64,000 nt of DNA from Culturomica massiliensis (GCF_900091655.1 NZ_LT594621.1:2624532-2688531), one strand, 5' to 3'; counted from the stretch's first letter, positions 17,803-26,975 are shown. The notes: generated by a model not told the origin, from the letters alone. Translations and numbers: made by a program.

Positions 17803-19350
17803 TCACTGTTTCATGATCTTTACAAACGGATTATAATAATTACCTCCTTTTTCCGTTACGCCGTCCAATCCTTTTCCGCCGTTTCTCGGACGCTTGACAT
17901 CGGCAAAAATTCCTTTCTCGAGCGCCGTAAACAATCCTTCCGTCTCCATTTCCTTCAACAGAGCAATGGCTTTATCCAGCACCTCCGCCGCCCGTTTCCG
18001 GATAATACCGTCTTTCTTATATTCGATCTCATCCCCGATATTCCGCATATTATTAAATATATAGCGGGCATTCTCTATGGAAAGATAACGATCCGACATA
18101 AAAGGCGTATGAATGGCTTCCGTCGGCATTCCCAGCAACTGAATACCCTGAGAAGTCCATATACCGACCATATTGAACAAAGCATCCTGTATATGTCCCC
18201 GGAAAATATTTCCCGTCATAAATTTGGTCGGAGGCATATATTTCAACGTAGCACGGGGAAAAATCTCCCGGATCATCTGAGCTTGTGCCAACTCCAGCAA
18301 AAAGCCGTTCTCTAACTCCGGGTCCATTTCAAAGGCATGTCCCAACCCCATCTGTTCTTCCGGTAAACCGGCCAATAAAGCCAATTGCTCATTAATCAAA
18401 TCCGAAGCCAATACGGTATGAGCCTGTTCCACGGCATCCGCCGTCGTCAGATAATTGTCTTCGCCGGTATTGATAATCACGCCGGCAAAACCGTTGATAA
18501 CCCGGGACATATACTGATCCACCAGTGTCCGTTGCATATTGATATCCCGGAATAATATTCCGTATAAAGCGTCATTCAGCATTACATCCAACCCTTCCAA
18601 AGCTCCCATTGCCGCAATTTCCGGCATACATAAACCCGAACAATAATTACAAAGACGTATATAACGTCCGACCTCTTCTCCGACTTCATCCAGCGCTTTA
18701 CGCATAATCCGGAAATTTTCCTGCGTAGCAAACGTTCCTCCGAACCCTTCTGTCGTTGCTCCATAAGGAACATAATCCAACAAGCTTTGTCCCGTCGTCC
18801 GGATCACGGCTATAATATCAGCACCCTGACGGGCTGCTGCCTGCGCCTGAACAACATCTTCATAAATATTACCGGTAGCTACAATCACATATAAGTAAGG
18901 CTTAGGGCCTTCTCCTAAATTTTCCAGATAAGCTGCCCGCTTTTGCTTCCGTTTAATGATTCTTTCAATCGTCGAAGCAACATAAGGTTCCAAAGCCTTT
19001 TGAATCTCCTCTGCCGAATGAAACGGCAAACGGGTAATATCCAACTCTCCTTCACCCACAGCTTCAGCTATCTCCTGCGGATCTTTACCCGTAGAAATAA
19101 TTGCATTCCCCAGAAAAAACAACACGCCCTGCCCCAATACACCTTTTTCCTTCAATTCACTCACCAATACATTCGGCAACGGTACGGTATTCGCATCCAC
19201 ACCGTCTATCCCAAGCAAACGGCATAAAGTTCTTTCGACAGCGACAGTCGTATATTGCTCTACGAACCCTTGTACACCGTCGGCAATCTTTCTGGCCAGT
19301 TCCTTGGCATGGCCGACCTTCTTAAAATCCAGTCCTAATTTACTCTCCAT
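17803..19350 (-). CDS. kamD: lysine 5,6-aminomutase, alpha subunit
   Basis: The 515-residue protein is of the usual KamD length and forms the substrate- and PLP-binding TIM barrel of the enzyme. Recognisable stretches are YLYVIVATGNIYEDVVQAQAA, QGADIIAVIRTTGQSLLDY, VPYGATTEGFGGTFATQENF and MPPTKFMTGNIFRGH. It is followed by kamE and preceded at 12 bp by the MutS-like gene kamC. Together with KamE it acts after lysine 2,3-aminomutase. Confidence 0.94.
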   Translation of the reverse strand: MESKLGLDFKKVGHAKELARKIADGVQGFVEQYTTVAVERTLCRLLGIDGVDANTVPLPNVLVSELKEKGVLGQGVLFFLGNAIISTGKDPQEIAEAVGEGELDITRLPFHSAEEIQKALEPYVASTIERIIKRKQKRAAYLENLGEGPKPYLYVIVATGNIYEDVVQAQAAARQGADIIAVIRTTGQSLLDYVPYGATTEGFGGTFATQENFRIMRKALDEVGEEVGRYIRLCNYCSGLCMPEIAAMGALEGLDVMLNDALYGILFRDINMQRTLVDQYMSRVINGFAGVIINTGEDNYLTTADAVEQAHTVLASDLINEQLALLAGLPEEQMGLGHAFEMDPELENGFLLELAQAQMIREIFPRATLKYMPPTKFMTGNIFRGHIQDALFNMVGIWTSQGIQLLGMPTEAIHTPFMSDRYLSIENARYIFNNMRNIGDEIEYKKDGIIRKRAAEVLDKAIALLKEMETEGLFTALEKGIFADVKRPRNGGKGLDGVTEKGGNYYNPFVKIMKQ

Positions 19351-19362
19351 AGTCCGAATATC

Positions 19363-20778
19363 TTATTTTTTAATTCTATTTTCTTTTTCCATAACCCGTC
19401 TTGCTTTTTCAAGCAACTCTCCGTCGACCCCCAATATCTCGGCGATCCGAATCGCCTCCCGGGGAACTTCTTCCCGCTCTTCTTCCACCAATGAATAATC
19501 AATAAACGAAGTAACATTCGCTAATGTCAAAGCACCTTCTATCTTTTCTTCCCGAAAACCTCTGACACGCAATCTTCTGCATCTCCCTTCAATACCGCTG
19601 TAATGAGTCGTAATCAACACCGGAACACCGGCTCCCGCCAATAGTTCTACCACCCCACAAACAAGAGCACGTCCTTCCGCAGGATTCGTCGTCCTTGCCA
19701 ATTCATCTATCAACACCAATATTTTTCTTCCTGCTTTAACTTCCCGGATAATCCTGTCCACACATAACATTTCCGCAGCAAACGAAGATAAACCGCTCAA
19801 CTCATCCTGCCCGTCCCCGCTACTGATGGCAACTTCCGCCACGGAAGCCACCCGGGCACATTTTGCCGGAACATAAAATCCGAACTGACACAGACATTGG
19901 GACAAAGCTACACTTTTCAACAAAACCGTTTTACCGGCCATATTGGCTCCGGTAATTAAAGTGACCTCCGGACGGATAACTATGTCCACAGCCTGATAAT
20001 CCTTACCGTTTCGTTGCAGATTATCTTTAATTTCCGGATGAAACAAACCTTCATAAGCTGTATAAACTTCACCCCCCTCAACACAAACTTCCGGACGACA
20101 CAGGTCCAATTGCACCGCCAACAAAGCTTTTGCCTGCAAAACATCCAAATGAGCAACTCCCTCCAAAGCTTTGGACAGCGACTCTTTATATCCCTGAAGT
20201 TTTACAGTCAATTCACCCCGGACCCGATCTTCAATCTCCACACTTTTAAAATATAAAGCTTCTGTCACCTCTTCTTCCCCTGCTGATTTTTTCAGCCGGA
20301 TCTCCTTCCTTAAAGCCGCTAAATCCGGAGAATAAACATCATAAATATAGAAATGGGATATTCCGGTATTTTCCGGATCGAGCAAAACAAAAACAGCCGT
20401 CAAATCCGGTAATTCTACCACCGGACAATATTCTGTAAATGCCCTGATCTCAACAACTGCCGAAGCAAAATTTTTGATTTCGAAAAGCTCCAGGTCATCC
20501 AATACCGTATTTTCCGATAAACGTTTAATCGTACCTCTGATATTTTTAACACGCTCCAGTGCCTTCCGGAACTTACAAGTCAAAGGCGGATTTGTAGCGG
20601 CTACCCGGATAATTTGCTCCGTTTTCTCCAATTCTTTTTCGATTGTTTCAGAACATTCCATCCATGGCTGATGCAATATCCTCTCCCTGCCGACACCGGA
20701 ACGGAGCTCCAGCCTGTCAATCAGATAACGGAATCCGCTGATTTGTTTTATCGCTTCCCTTACTTGCATCTCTATCAC
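19363..20778 (-). CDS. kamC: MutS-related ATPase, aminomutase reactivase component KamC
   Basis: The 471-residue protein has the MutS C-terminal ATPase: Walker A GANMAGKT, then ISSGDGQDELSGLSSFAAEM, Walker B ILVLIDELARTTNPAEG and ITTHYSG. The mismatch-recognition domains of true MutS are absent. Its place between kamB and kamD matches lysine-fermentation operons where this protein is named KamC, proposed to exchange damaged cobalamin on the 5,6-aminomutase. Its start overlaps the kamB stop by 4 bp (ATGA), so they are probably made as a pair. The reactivase role is from family naming and not shown by the sequence. Confidence 0.85.
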   Translation of the reverse strand: MIEMQVREAIKQISGFRYLIDRLELRSGVGRERILHQPWMECSETIEKELEKTEQIIRVAATNPPLTCKFRKALERVKNIRGTIKRLSENTVLDDLELFEIKNFASAVVEIRAFTEYCPVVELPDLTAVFVLLDPENTGISHFYIYDVYSPDLAALRKEIRLKKSAGEEEVTEALYFKSVEIEDRVRGELTVKLQGYKESLSKALEGVAHLDVLQAKALLAVQLDLCRPEVCVEGGEVYTAYEGLFHPEIKDNLQRNGKDYQAVDIVIRPEVTLITGANMAGKTVLLKSVALSQCLCQFGFYVPAKCARVASVAEVAISSGDGQDELSGLSSFAAEMLCVDRIIREVKAGRKILVLIDELARTTNPAEGRALVCGVVELLAGAGVPVLITTHYSGIEGRCRRLRVRGFREEKIEGALTLANVTSFIDYSLVEEEREEVPREAIRIAEILGVDGELLEKARRVMEKENRIKK

Positions 20779-21788
20779 TTACTTTTCATAGTTCTCACAT
20801 CGTATACCGGTATTTTCAAAGCGGCTTCCAAAGCTTCCCGGAGACGAACGGAATTCAGGCAAAAACCTGAAGGCGACATTGGATTTACCGTCACTCCCAG
20901 AAGCCTGGAACGCCGAAGAACCTTTACACGATTCCCTTTATGCACAAAAAAATTATAAGTTTCCGGTAAAGCAAACATGCGGGTAAAATCCTGAATAATC
21001 AATTCTACCGGCAAGGCTTGCGTCCGTAAAAAATTCAACAAATTATCACTTACAACCCCGGCGACATACAGACACCTCCCATATCGGAAGACGTCTGCCT
21101 TATACCGCTCCAACATCAATGCCGAGGGAATTCCCAGATCCCTGACAACGCCCTGCCCGTCAACCGCCCAAATACCGCTTTCCTTTTCTTCCAATTGCCG
21201 GCCGATTTGCGGCTCAACCTCTTCTAAAGAAATCAGATCATACACATATTTGGTCTTGTTGACCAACTGGGGTATCGTTCCGGAAACGGCTGCACCTGTA
21301 GCTAAAACAAGCCCCTCACAAACAGCAGGCGAACCGTGGCTGAAACGGGACAATGCCCCGTCAACAATTGTCAGACCGACCTCCCATCTCCCCATTCCCG
21401 AAATCAATTCTTTCAAACCGGCAGTATCGGGCGGCCCCGAAAGTAAAACTTTACCTCCCGTTTTAGCCCTGGCTGTCACCAAACGTCCCAGTGAAGTGCG
21501 CCGGTCACTGATATCCAGCACCTCGGCAACCAACCGTCTTGTTCGATAATGTTGCTCGGTCGTTACGAAAACCATGCCTTCGTAAAGTTCGATTTCCGGC
21601 TTCGCTATCTGACAGACCTGATCCCTCTTCTCTCCATCTATACCGATAGAAGTCAATGCAATCGTCCTGCCCGAATCCTTCAATTCCTGTAATATATAAT
21701 TCAGGCTTTCCGTCTTACCGGTATTCTTCTCCAAACCGATAATCGACAAACTCTTACATCTCAATATATCTTCTATCCAAGACATCAT
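20775..21788 (-). CDS. kamB: P-loop protein KamB, aminomutase reactivase component
   Basis: The start at 21788 is preferred over 21812 because GGAGGA lies 8 nt upstream, a rare clear Shine-Dalgarno site in this window. The protein has a P-loop at its N-terminus (SIIGLEKNTGKTESLNYIL), followed by TSIGIDGEKRDQV and VSGTIPQLVNKTKYVYD, resembling nucleotide-binding chaperones. It has no assigned enzyme activity. The gene overlaps kamC by 4 bp and follows kamA by about 40 bp. In lysine fermenters it is named KamB and is thought to act with KamC on the B12-dependent aminomutase. Confidence 0.82.
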   Translation of the reverse strand: MMSWIEDILRCKSLSIIGLEKNTGKTESLNYILQELKDSGRTIALTSIGIDGEKRDQVCQIAKPEIELYEGMVFVTTEQHYRTRRLVAEVLDISDRRTSLGRLVTARAKTGGKVLLSGPPDTAGLKELISGMGRWEVGLTIVDGALSRFSHGSPAVCEGLVLATGAAVSGTIPQLVNKTKYVYDLISLEEVEPQIGRQLEEKESGIWAVDGQGVVRDLGIPSALMLERYKADVFRYGRCLYVAGVVSDNLLNFLRTQALPVELIIQDFTRMFALPETYNFFVHKGNRVKVLRRSRLLGVTVNPMSPSGFCLNSVRLREALEAALKIPVYDVRTMKSK

Positions 21789-21828
21789 CTGCTCTCCTCC
21801 GTCAGGAATCACTGCAACAATGAAAAAA

Positions 21829-23079
21829 TCATCCTTTCGCCAACAAATTCCGGTTCTTCCGATCCAGATCGTTCGGCTCTATCGACAACCTTGTTCCTTT
21901 CAATAACTCCGCAACCCCCTCCGTTTTCCGGACTTTTTCACATTCCTCGCAATAACATTCGTCTTTGTAATCGGAAGGTTCCGTATAAGTCGTCACAACT
22001 CCTTCAAAATTCCGTAAAACGACCCGATTCGGACTTTGAGAAATCATATACGTCGGCATAACCGGAATCTTACCGCCTCCACCCGGTGCATCCACAACGA
22101 ATGTCGGTACGGCATAACCGGAAGTATGACCGCGCAAATTTTCGATAATTTCAATACCTTTCGATACCGGGGTGCGGAAATGTCCGATCCCCATCGACAA
22201 ATCACATATATAAATATAATAAGGTCGTACCCGAATACGTACCAGTTGTTGCACCAATCTTTTCATGACATGAGTGCAATCATTGATTCCCCGCAATAAT
22301 ACCGATTGATTTCCCAAAGGTATCCCGGCATCTGCCAAACGGGCACACGCTGCTGAAGATTCCTCCGTGATTTCGTTCGGATGATTGAAATGCGTATTCA
22401 ACCAAATCGGATGATACTTTTTCAACATATTTACCAATCCTTCTGTAATACGTTGAGGTAAAACCACCGGAGTACGGCTCCCGATACGGATGATTTCAAC
22501 ATGCGGAATTGCCCGCAAGCGCTTGATAATATCTTCCAAACGCCCGTCGCTCACCAATAAAGCATCTCCTCCCGACAACAACACATCCCTTACTTCCGGG
22601 TGAGCCGCGATATATTCAATTCCCTTATCAATACGCTCCGAAGGGGCAGCACAGTCATGATGCCCGGCAAAACGCCGCCGGGTACAATGCCGGCAATACA
22701 TCGCACATTGATCCGTAATTAAAAACAATACCCGATCCGGATAGCGATGTGTCAACCCCGGTACTGGAGAATCCCCATCCTCATGCAAGGGGTCCAGCAA
22801 ATCTGCCGGTGATTTATGTAGCTCTTCTATGGTCGGAATAGACTGCTTACGGATCGGACAATGCGGATTGTCCGGATCAATCAAGCTCAAATAATAAGGA
22901 GTAATCGCCATACGTAACGTTTTCAACGACTCGCGTACCCCTTCCTCTTCCTCTCTTGTCAAACGGATATACTTCTTTAGCTGCTCCAAAGTTTCTATTC
23001 TGTTTTTTACCTGCCAATGCCAGTCGTTCCACTGTTCATCGGTTACTTCCGGAAAAAACTCTTTTCGTCGGCTTGTCAT
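21829..23079 (-). CDS. kamA: lysine 2,3-aminomutase (radical SAM, PLP)
   Basis: This is the first enzyme of the pathway, converting L-lysine to L-beta-lysine. With the start at 23079 (MTSRRKEFFPEV) the [4Fe-4S]-binding cysteines fall at 125, 129 and 132 (CAMYCRHC), the PLP lysine at 337 (PGGGGK) and the substrate aspartates at 293 and 330. These are the same numbers as in the Clostridium subterminale enzyme, so this start is favoured over the in-frame ATG at 23151. The C-terminal part has the CYCEECEKV cysteines seen in bacterial KamA. A 177-bp spacer with hairpins precedes it. Confidence 0.96.
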   Translation of the reverse strand: MTSRRKEFFPEVTDEQWNDWHWQVKNRIETLEQLKKYIRLTREEEEGVRESLKTLRMAITPYYLSLIDPDNPHCPIRKQSIPTIEELHKSPADLLDPLHEDGDSPVPGLTHRYPDRVLFLITDQCAMYCRHCTRRRFAGHHDCAAPSERIDKGIEYIAAHPEVRDVLLSGGDALLVSDGRLEDIIKRLRAIPHVEIIRIGSRTPVVLPQRITEGLVNMLKKYHPIWLNTHFNHPNEITEESSAACARLADAGIPLGNQSVLLRGINDCTHVMKRLVQQLVRIRVRPYYIYICDLSMGIGHFRTPVSKGIEIIENLRGHTSGYAVPTFVVDAPGGGGKIPVMPTYMISQSPNRVVLRNFEGVVTTYTEPSDYKDECYCEECEKVRKTEGVAELLKGTRLSIEPNDLDRKNRNLLAKG

Positions 23080-23139
23080 AGCACTTTGTTTTAATAATAA
23101 TGTTCCATTCAATCCAATCCGGTCCGAAATAAATTGCCC

Positions 23140-23223
23140 GATAGCAACCATACTATCCGTTTACCTTGTTCTGATCCGCTCCGGCTCAACCATTATAAAC
23201 AATCCGGATAGCACGAAGCTATC
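23140..23223 (-). promoter_or_regulatory. two hairpins with repeated GATAGC words before kamA
   Basis: GATAGC at 23207-23212 pairs with GCTATC at 23218-23223 around ACGAA. A second hairpin is GATAG at 23140-23144 with CTATC at 23153-23157. The arms of one hairpin can also pair with those of the other, so alternative folds are possible. They lie in the 177-nt spacer between kdd and kamA. No cobalamin riboswitch consensus was recognised. A regulatory or RNA-stability role is inferred only. Confidence 0.45.
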
Positions 23224-23256
23224 GGCCACAATCTCTAACCCCAGACTTTTAAATTC

Positions 23257-24297
23257 TTAAGCATACAATTCCGTAAAAATTTTACGCAATTCCTCACTCT
23301 CACGCAGTTCCTGTAAAGTGATTTCAGCATGTCCTCTGGTGTATCCGTTACCAATCAACATCGTTACATCACTACCAACCCCTTCTGCTCCCAAAGCTGC
23401 TTTCGTGAAACTTGTCGCCATAGAGAAGAAATAAACCAATCCGGTATCTTTCGTACAAAGAATACTGGTCATTTCCGTATCCGTAATATTCACATTATTA
23501 ATAGTAATATCACACATTTCTCCATTGGTCAACTCTGAGATTTTCTCCATCACCGAAACCGGTTGTGTCGCATCGGCAGAGAATACATAATCACAGAAAC
23601 CGAGCTTTTGCAAACGCTCCGTACTCTTTTGACTATGACACAAACCGATCACTTTACCGGTCACTCCGGCTCTCTTTTTAGCTTCATAACAGCACAACAT
23701 ACCCGATTTACCGCCGGCACCGATAATCAACACGGTGTCTCCCGGCTTTACCAATTTAGCCGTCTGGGCAGGAGCCCCGGCCACATCCAATGCAGAAAGA
23801 GCCAGTTTCTCAGGTAAATCAGCCGGAATTTTAGCATAAATGCCGCTCTCGAACAAAATAGCTTTTCCGTCGATGTCCACCTGATCCACATCCGCGCGAA
23901 TTTCTTTGATCTTATCAATTCTCAAAGGAGTTAATGACAGAGACACCAAAGTGGCAATTTTATCTCCGACCTTCAAATCCGTTTTTCCGATCAAAGCATC
24001 TCCGATCTTTTCCACGGTTCCCAACAACATACCTCCCGAACCGGTTACCGGATTCCGGTGTTTTCCCTGCTTGGCTACGATATCCAGCATAATCTCCGCA
24101 ATCTTCGCTTTATCGCCCTTTGCCTGCTCGTGAATCTGAGTAAAACTGGCCGAATCAATATTCAACGTCTGAACATCAATCAATATTTCGTTATCGTATA
24201 TTTCATCCATATTGTTGTCCAACTTATTAGCCGGTTGAGGCAACACACCTTTCGGTTCAATCACTCTGTGGGTTCCGTATTTATTTCCTTTTTTCAT
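23257..24297 (-). CDS. kdd: L-erythro-3,5-diaminohexanoate dehydrogenase
   Basis: The 346-residue protein has a Rossmann domain of the medium-chain dehydrogenase type (VLIIGAGGKSGMLCCYEAKKR) and begins NKYGTHRVIEPKGVLPQPA, which is characteristic of Kdd. It oxidatively deaminates 3,5-diaminohexanoate to 3-keto-5-aminohexanoate with NAD+, releasing ammonia. It lies 43 bp after kce in the same operon. Length and context agree with the Kdd proteins of Fusobacterium and Porphyromonas-type clusters. Confidence 0.93.
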   Translation of the reverse strand: MKKGNKYGTHRVIEPKGVLPQPANKLDNNMDEIYDNEILIDVQTLNIDSASFTQIHEQAKGDKAKIAEIMLDIVAKQGKHRNPVTGSGGMLLGTVEKIGDALIGKTDLKVGDKIATLVSLSLTPLRIDKIKEIRADVDQVDIDGKAILFESGIYAKIPADLPEKLALSALDVAGAPAQTAKLVKPGDTVLIIGAGGKSGMLCCYEAKKRAGVTGKVIGLCHSQKSTERLQKLGFCDYVFSADATQPVSVMEKISELTNGEMCDITINNVNITDTEMTSILCTKDTGLVYFFSMATSFTKAALGAEGVGSDVTMLIGNGYTRGHAEITLQELRESEELRKIFTELYA

Positions 24298-24340
24298 AAC
24301 AATATATAAGTTTAATAGTTAAAATTCAATTGAAAAATGA

Positions 24341-25168
24341 TTACACTCTTGCTTTCAAGCCCAATATCTGCCGGGCTTCATCAGGTGTCGCAATCTCACG
24401 TCCGAACTCTTTTGCCAAACGCACCACCTTCCCGACAAGTTCCCCGTTCGATTTAGCCAATACACCTTTCGACAAATATACATTGTCTTCAAAACCGACT
24501 CTGACATGCCCGCCGTCAACGATTGCACAAACCGCCAAAGGAAATTCGTACCGGCCGATCCCGGCAACGGTATAAGTCGCATCAGAAGGAATACTATGGC
24601 GTAAAAAAACGAAATCTCGGATGTCACCGCCGATTCCCCCATTCACGCCCATCACAAAATCAAAATGCATCGGAGCCTTGATAAACCCTTTCTTATGCAT
24701 CCGTAAAGCCATTTCTATCATACTCTTATCAAAAACTTCCAATTCCGGCTTAATCCCCAACTCAATCATGCGTTGTCCGAAATAACGAATCGTATTCTCG
24801 GTATTCATAAACACTTCATCCCCGCCGAAATTCAACGTCCCGCAATCCAGAGTAGCCATTTCAGGATGTAACTCCGTCGGTTGCAAACGTTCGTCGTCAG
24901 TCATTCCCACAGCCCCCCCCGTTGAAGGCTGAATAATCACATCCGGACATGCCTCCCGAATAGCATCTATAATCACTTTGAAACGAGCCTTATCCTGTGT
25001 CGGTGTTCCATCGTCATATCTGACATGCAAATGAATGATACTTGCTCCGGCATCATAAGCCGAACGGGCCTCCCGGACACATTCCTCCACAGTGTAGGGA
25101 ACAGCCGGGTTATGTTCTTTCAATACTTCAGCTCCGCAAATGGCAGCAGTTATAATCAATTTTTCCAT
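24341..25168 (-). CDS. kce: 3-keto-5-aminohexanoate cleavage enzyme
   Basis: The 275-residue BKACE-family TIM barrel has the zinc-ligand pair His46 and His48 (IIHLHVRYDDGT), the same positions described for the characterised Kce, and a likely third ligand Glu227 in GHVRVGFEDN. The PSTGGAVGMTDDERLQP segment is also typical. It condenses 3-keto-5-aminohexanoate with acetyl-CoA to give acetoacetate and 3-aminobutyryl-CoA. This reaction replaces a thiolase at this point, which fits the absence of a thiolase gene in the cluster. Confidence 0.95.
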   Translation of the reverse strand: MEKLIITAAICGAEVLKEHNPAVPYTVEECVREARSAYDAGASIIHLHVRYDDGTPTQDKARFKVIIDAIREACPDVIIQPSTGGAVGMTDDERLQPTELHPEMATLDCGTLNFGGDEVFMNTENTIRYFGQRMIELGIKPELEVFDKSMIEMALRMHKKGFIKAPMHFDFVMGVNGGIGGDIRDFVFLRHSIPSDATYTVAGIGRYEFPLAVCAIVDGGHVRVGFEDNVYLSKGVLAKSNGELVGKVVRLAKEFGREIATPDEARQILGLKARV

Positions 25169-25217
25169 AACTTATCCTTTAATTTATTTCTTCCTTAATC
25201 TCTACAAAGCGAACTAT

Positions 25218-25604
25218 TTATCCTTTCCGTTGACATTTTTTCGGAACGACACAAGTACCGCTCGCCCGACATACAACGACAGGTTCTTCCAGGAAATCCG
25301 CAGCAGATTCTGATATATCCGTCCGGGTAATTACTACCTTACGGGCTTCAAATACCATCTTACGGGAAGAATTTCCGACATGTACAATTTCCCCTGTAGC
25401 TTCGATATAATCTCCGGCATACACCGGCGCTAAAAACTCGATATTGTCATAACCGGCAAACAATCCCTCATCCCCGTCATGCTTTATCAACAATTCGGTA
25501 GCTACATCTCCGAACAATTGCAACATACGTGCACCATCGACCAAATTACCGCCGTAATGGGCATCGTGTGCACTCATTCTCAATCTTATCAATGATTTTT
25601 CCAT
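25218..25604 (-). CDS. kal: 3-aminobutyryl-CoA ammonia-lyase
   Basis: The 128-residue hot-dog-fold protein (RLRMSAHDAHYGGNLVDGARML, then FLAPVYAGDYIEATGEI) matches the small Kal enzymes. It removes ammonia from L-3-aminobutyryl-CoA to give crotonyl-CoA. It is placed between the CoA-transferase A gene (32 bp upstream) and kce (49 bp downstream), so the three act on successive or shared intermediates. Confidence 0.93.
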   Translation of the reverse strand: MEKSLIRLRMSAHDAHYGGNLVDGARMLQLFGDVATELLIKHDGDEGLFAGYDNIEFLAPVYAGDYIEATGEIVHVGNSSRKMVFEARKVVITRTDISESAADFLEEPVVVCRASGTCVVPKKCQRKG

Positions 25605-25636
25605 ATTCTCTATTGCTTAAAATTGTACATGCGTTT

Positions 25637-26284
25637 TTACTTCTCAATAATATAGTCGACAAAAATTCCCGGTGTCTTCACTAATTCCGGAAACAATTCC
25701 CCGACTTCTACCAAATCCTCTATCTCCGCTATAACCAAATCCGCAGCACTCGCCATTAAAGGATTAAAATTCTGAGAAGTACCTTTATATACCAGGTTCC
25801 CGCTCTTATCTCCCAAACTGGCACCAACCAAGGCTATATCTGCCCGTAAAGGTTTCTCCAACAAATATTCTTTCCCATCGACCTGAACAACCGGCTTTCC
25901 TTCCGCAACAATCGTTCCCATACCTGTCGTCGTCAAAAAACCGCCTAAACCGGCCCCTCCGCAACGCACTCGCTCTGCAAGTGTCCCCTGCGGAACAAAT
26001 TCAATTTCCAATTCACCGCTATTCATCTGCTCACTGGTACACGGATTCGTACCGATATGAGAAACGATCAATTTCTTCACTTGCTTATTGGCAATCCATT
26101 GTCCCACCCCTTTATCCGGGAAAGCCGTATCATTACAAATCAAGGTCAGATTTTTTACTCCGCTTTTCGCCAGAGCGTCAACGATTGCGTTAGGGGTTCC
26201 GTTAGCCAGAAAACCGCCTACCATAACCGTCATCCCATCTTTCACCTGTGCTACAGCCTTTTCAATTGATATAAATTTGTTCAT
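25637..26284 (-). CDS. atoD: butyrate-acetoacetate CoA-transferase, subunit A
   Basis: The 215-residue protein has the CoA-transferase I alpha signature (VMVGGFLANGTPNAIVDALA) and the GGAGLGGFLTTTGMGT segment. It is the first gene of the operon, while its partner subunit B is ten genes downstream. It would work with that subunit to release butyrate from butyryl-CoA and activate acetoacetate. No other CoA-transferase subunit is visible in the window, so the split pair is the simplest reading. Confidence 0.9.
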   Translation of the reverse strand: MNKFISIEKAVAQVKDGMTVMVGGFLANGTPNAIVDALAKSGVKNLTLICNDTAFPDKGVGQWIANKQVKKLIVSHIGTNPCTSEQMNSGELEIEFVPQGTLAERVRCGGAGLGGFLTTTGMGTIVAEGKPVVQVDGKEYLLEKPLRADIALVGASLGDKSGNLVYKGTSQNFNPLMASAADLVIAEIEDLVEVGELFPELVKTPGIFVDYIIEK

Positions 26285-26340
26285 GGCCTATTATTATATA
26301 AGTTTGTTGTTAAATATTATACACCTATATCGATTTTTGT

Positions 26341-26348
26341 CAAATTTA
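26341..26348 (-). promoter_or_regulatory. possible -7 element (TAAATTTG) of the lysine fermentation operon
   Basis: On the minus strand TAAATTTG fits TAnnTTTG and would place transcription start about 50 nt before the ATG at 26284. The -33 region is T-rich but lacks a clean TTTG. The 226-bp gap to ndk is a divergent promoter region; no regulator gene is adjacent. Confidence 0.45.
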
Positions 26349-26510
26349 CAAACATTACCAGAAAAAATGAATTATTTAAAACATTTTTTTCTAATTTAGA
26401 TTTGTTCTAATTATTTCCTTATATACCAGATTCTCTGGATAACATCCACATAAATTAAACCCGGTTTCTTTATTTTACTTATCTTAGCTACACAATTAAA
26501 ACTGAAAATT

Positions 26511-26975
26511 ATGACGAACAGAACTTTCACCATTATCAAACCCAATGCCGTCGGCCAGCAACATACCGGAGAAATACTGACAATCATTGAAAAAGCGGGA
26601 TTTCGTATTCTGGCCCTTAAAATGGTTTGCCTCAGCCGTTCCGACGTCGAGAAATTTTATCACATACATAAAGAGCGTCCGTTTTTCCGTACGTTGAGTC
26701 TCTTTATGACTGCCGGCCCTATTGTAGTAGCCGTACTCGAAAAAGAAAATGCCGTTGCAGACTTCAGAGCCCTAATCGGTGCTACCGACCCGGTAAAAGC
26801 CGCAGAACATACCATCCGTAAATATTTTGCAGAAAGCAAAACCCGTAATGCCATTCACGCTTCAGACAGCGACGAAAACGCAGCCTGGGAAGCCTCTTTT
26901 TTCTTTTCCGATAAAGAAATCATAGAAACCAGGTATCAGCTTCCCATTCCAGCCGAAGAAATCGACAAAGACTAA
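26511..26975 (+). CDS. ndk: nucleoside diphosphate kinase
   Basis: The 154-residue protein has the NDK fold with TFTIIKPNAVGQQHTGEIL at the N-terminus. The phosphorylated histidine is in NAIHASDSDENA (His116). It exchanges the gamma-phosphate between nucleoside triphosphates and diphosphates. It is monocistronic and ends with a hairpin terminator. It is divergent from the lysine operon. Confidence 0.95.
   Translation: MTNRTFTIIKPNAVGQQHTGEILTIIEKAGFRILALKMVCLSRSDVEKFYHIHKERPFFRTLSLFMTAGPIVVAVLEKENAVADFRALIGATDPVKAAEHTIRKYFAESKTRNAIHASDSDENAAWEASFFFSDKEIIETRYQLPIPAEEIDKD

Noticed and set aside
23080..23256. Cobalamin riboswitch before kamA
   Set aside because: The spacer has hairpins, but I see no match to the conserved B12-box or core; the hairpins are reported only as unexplained structure.
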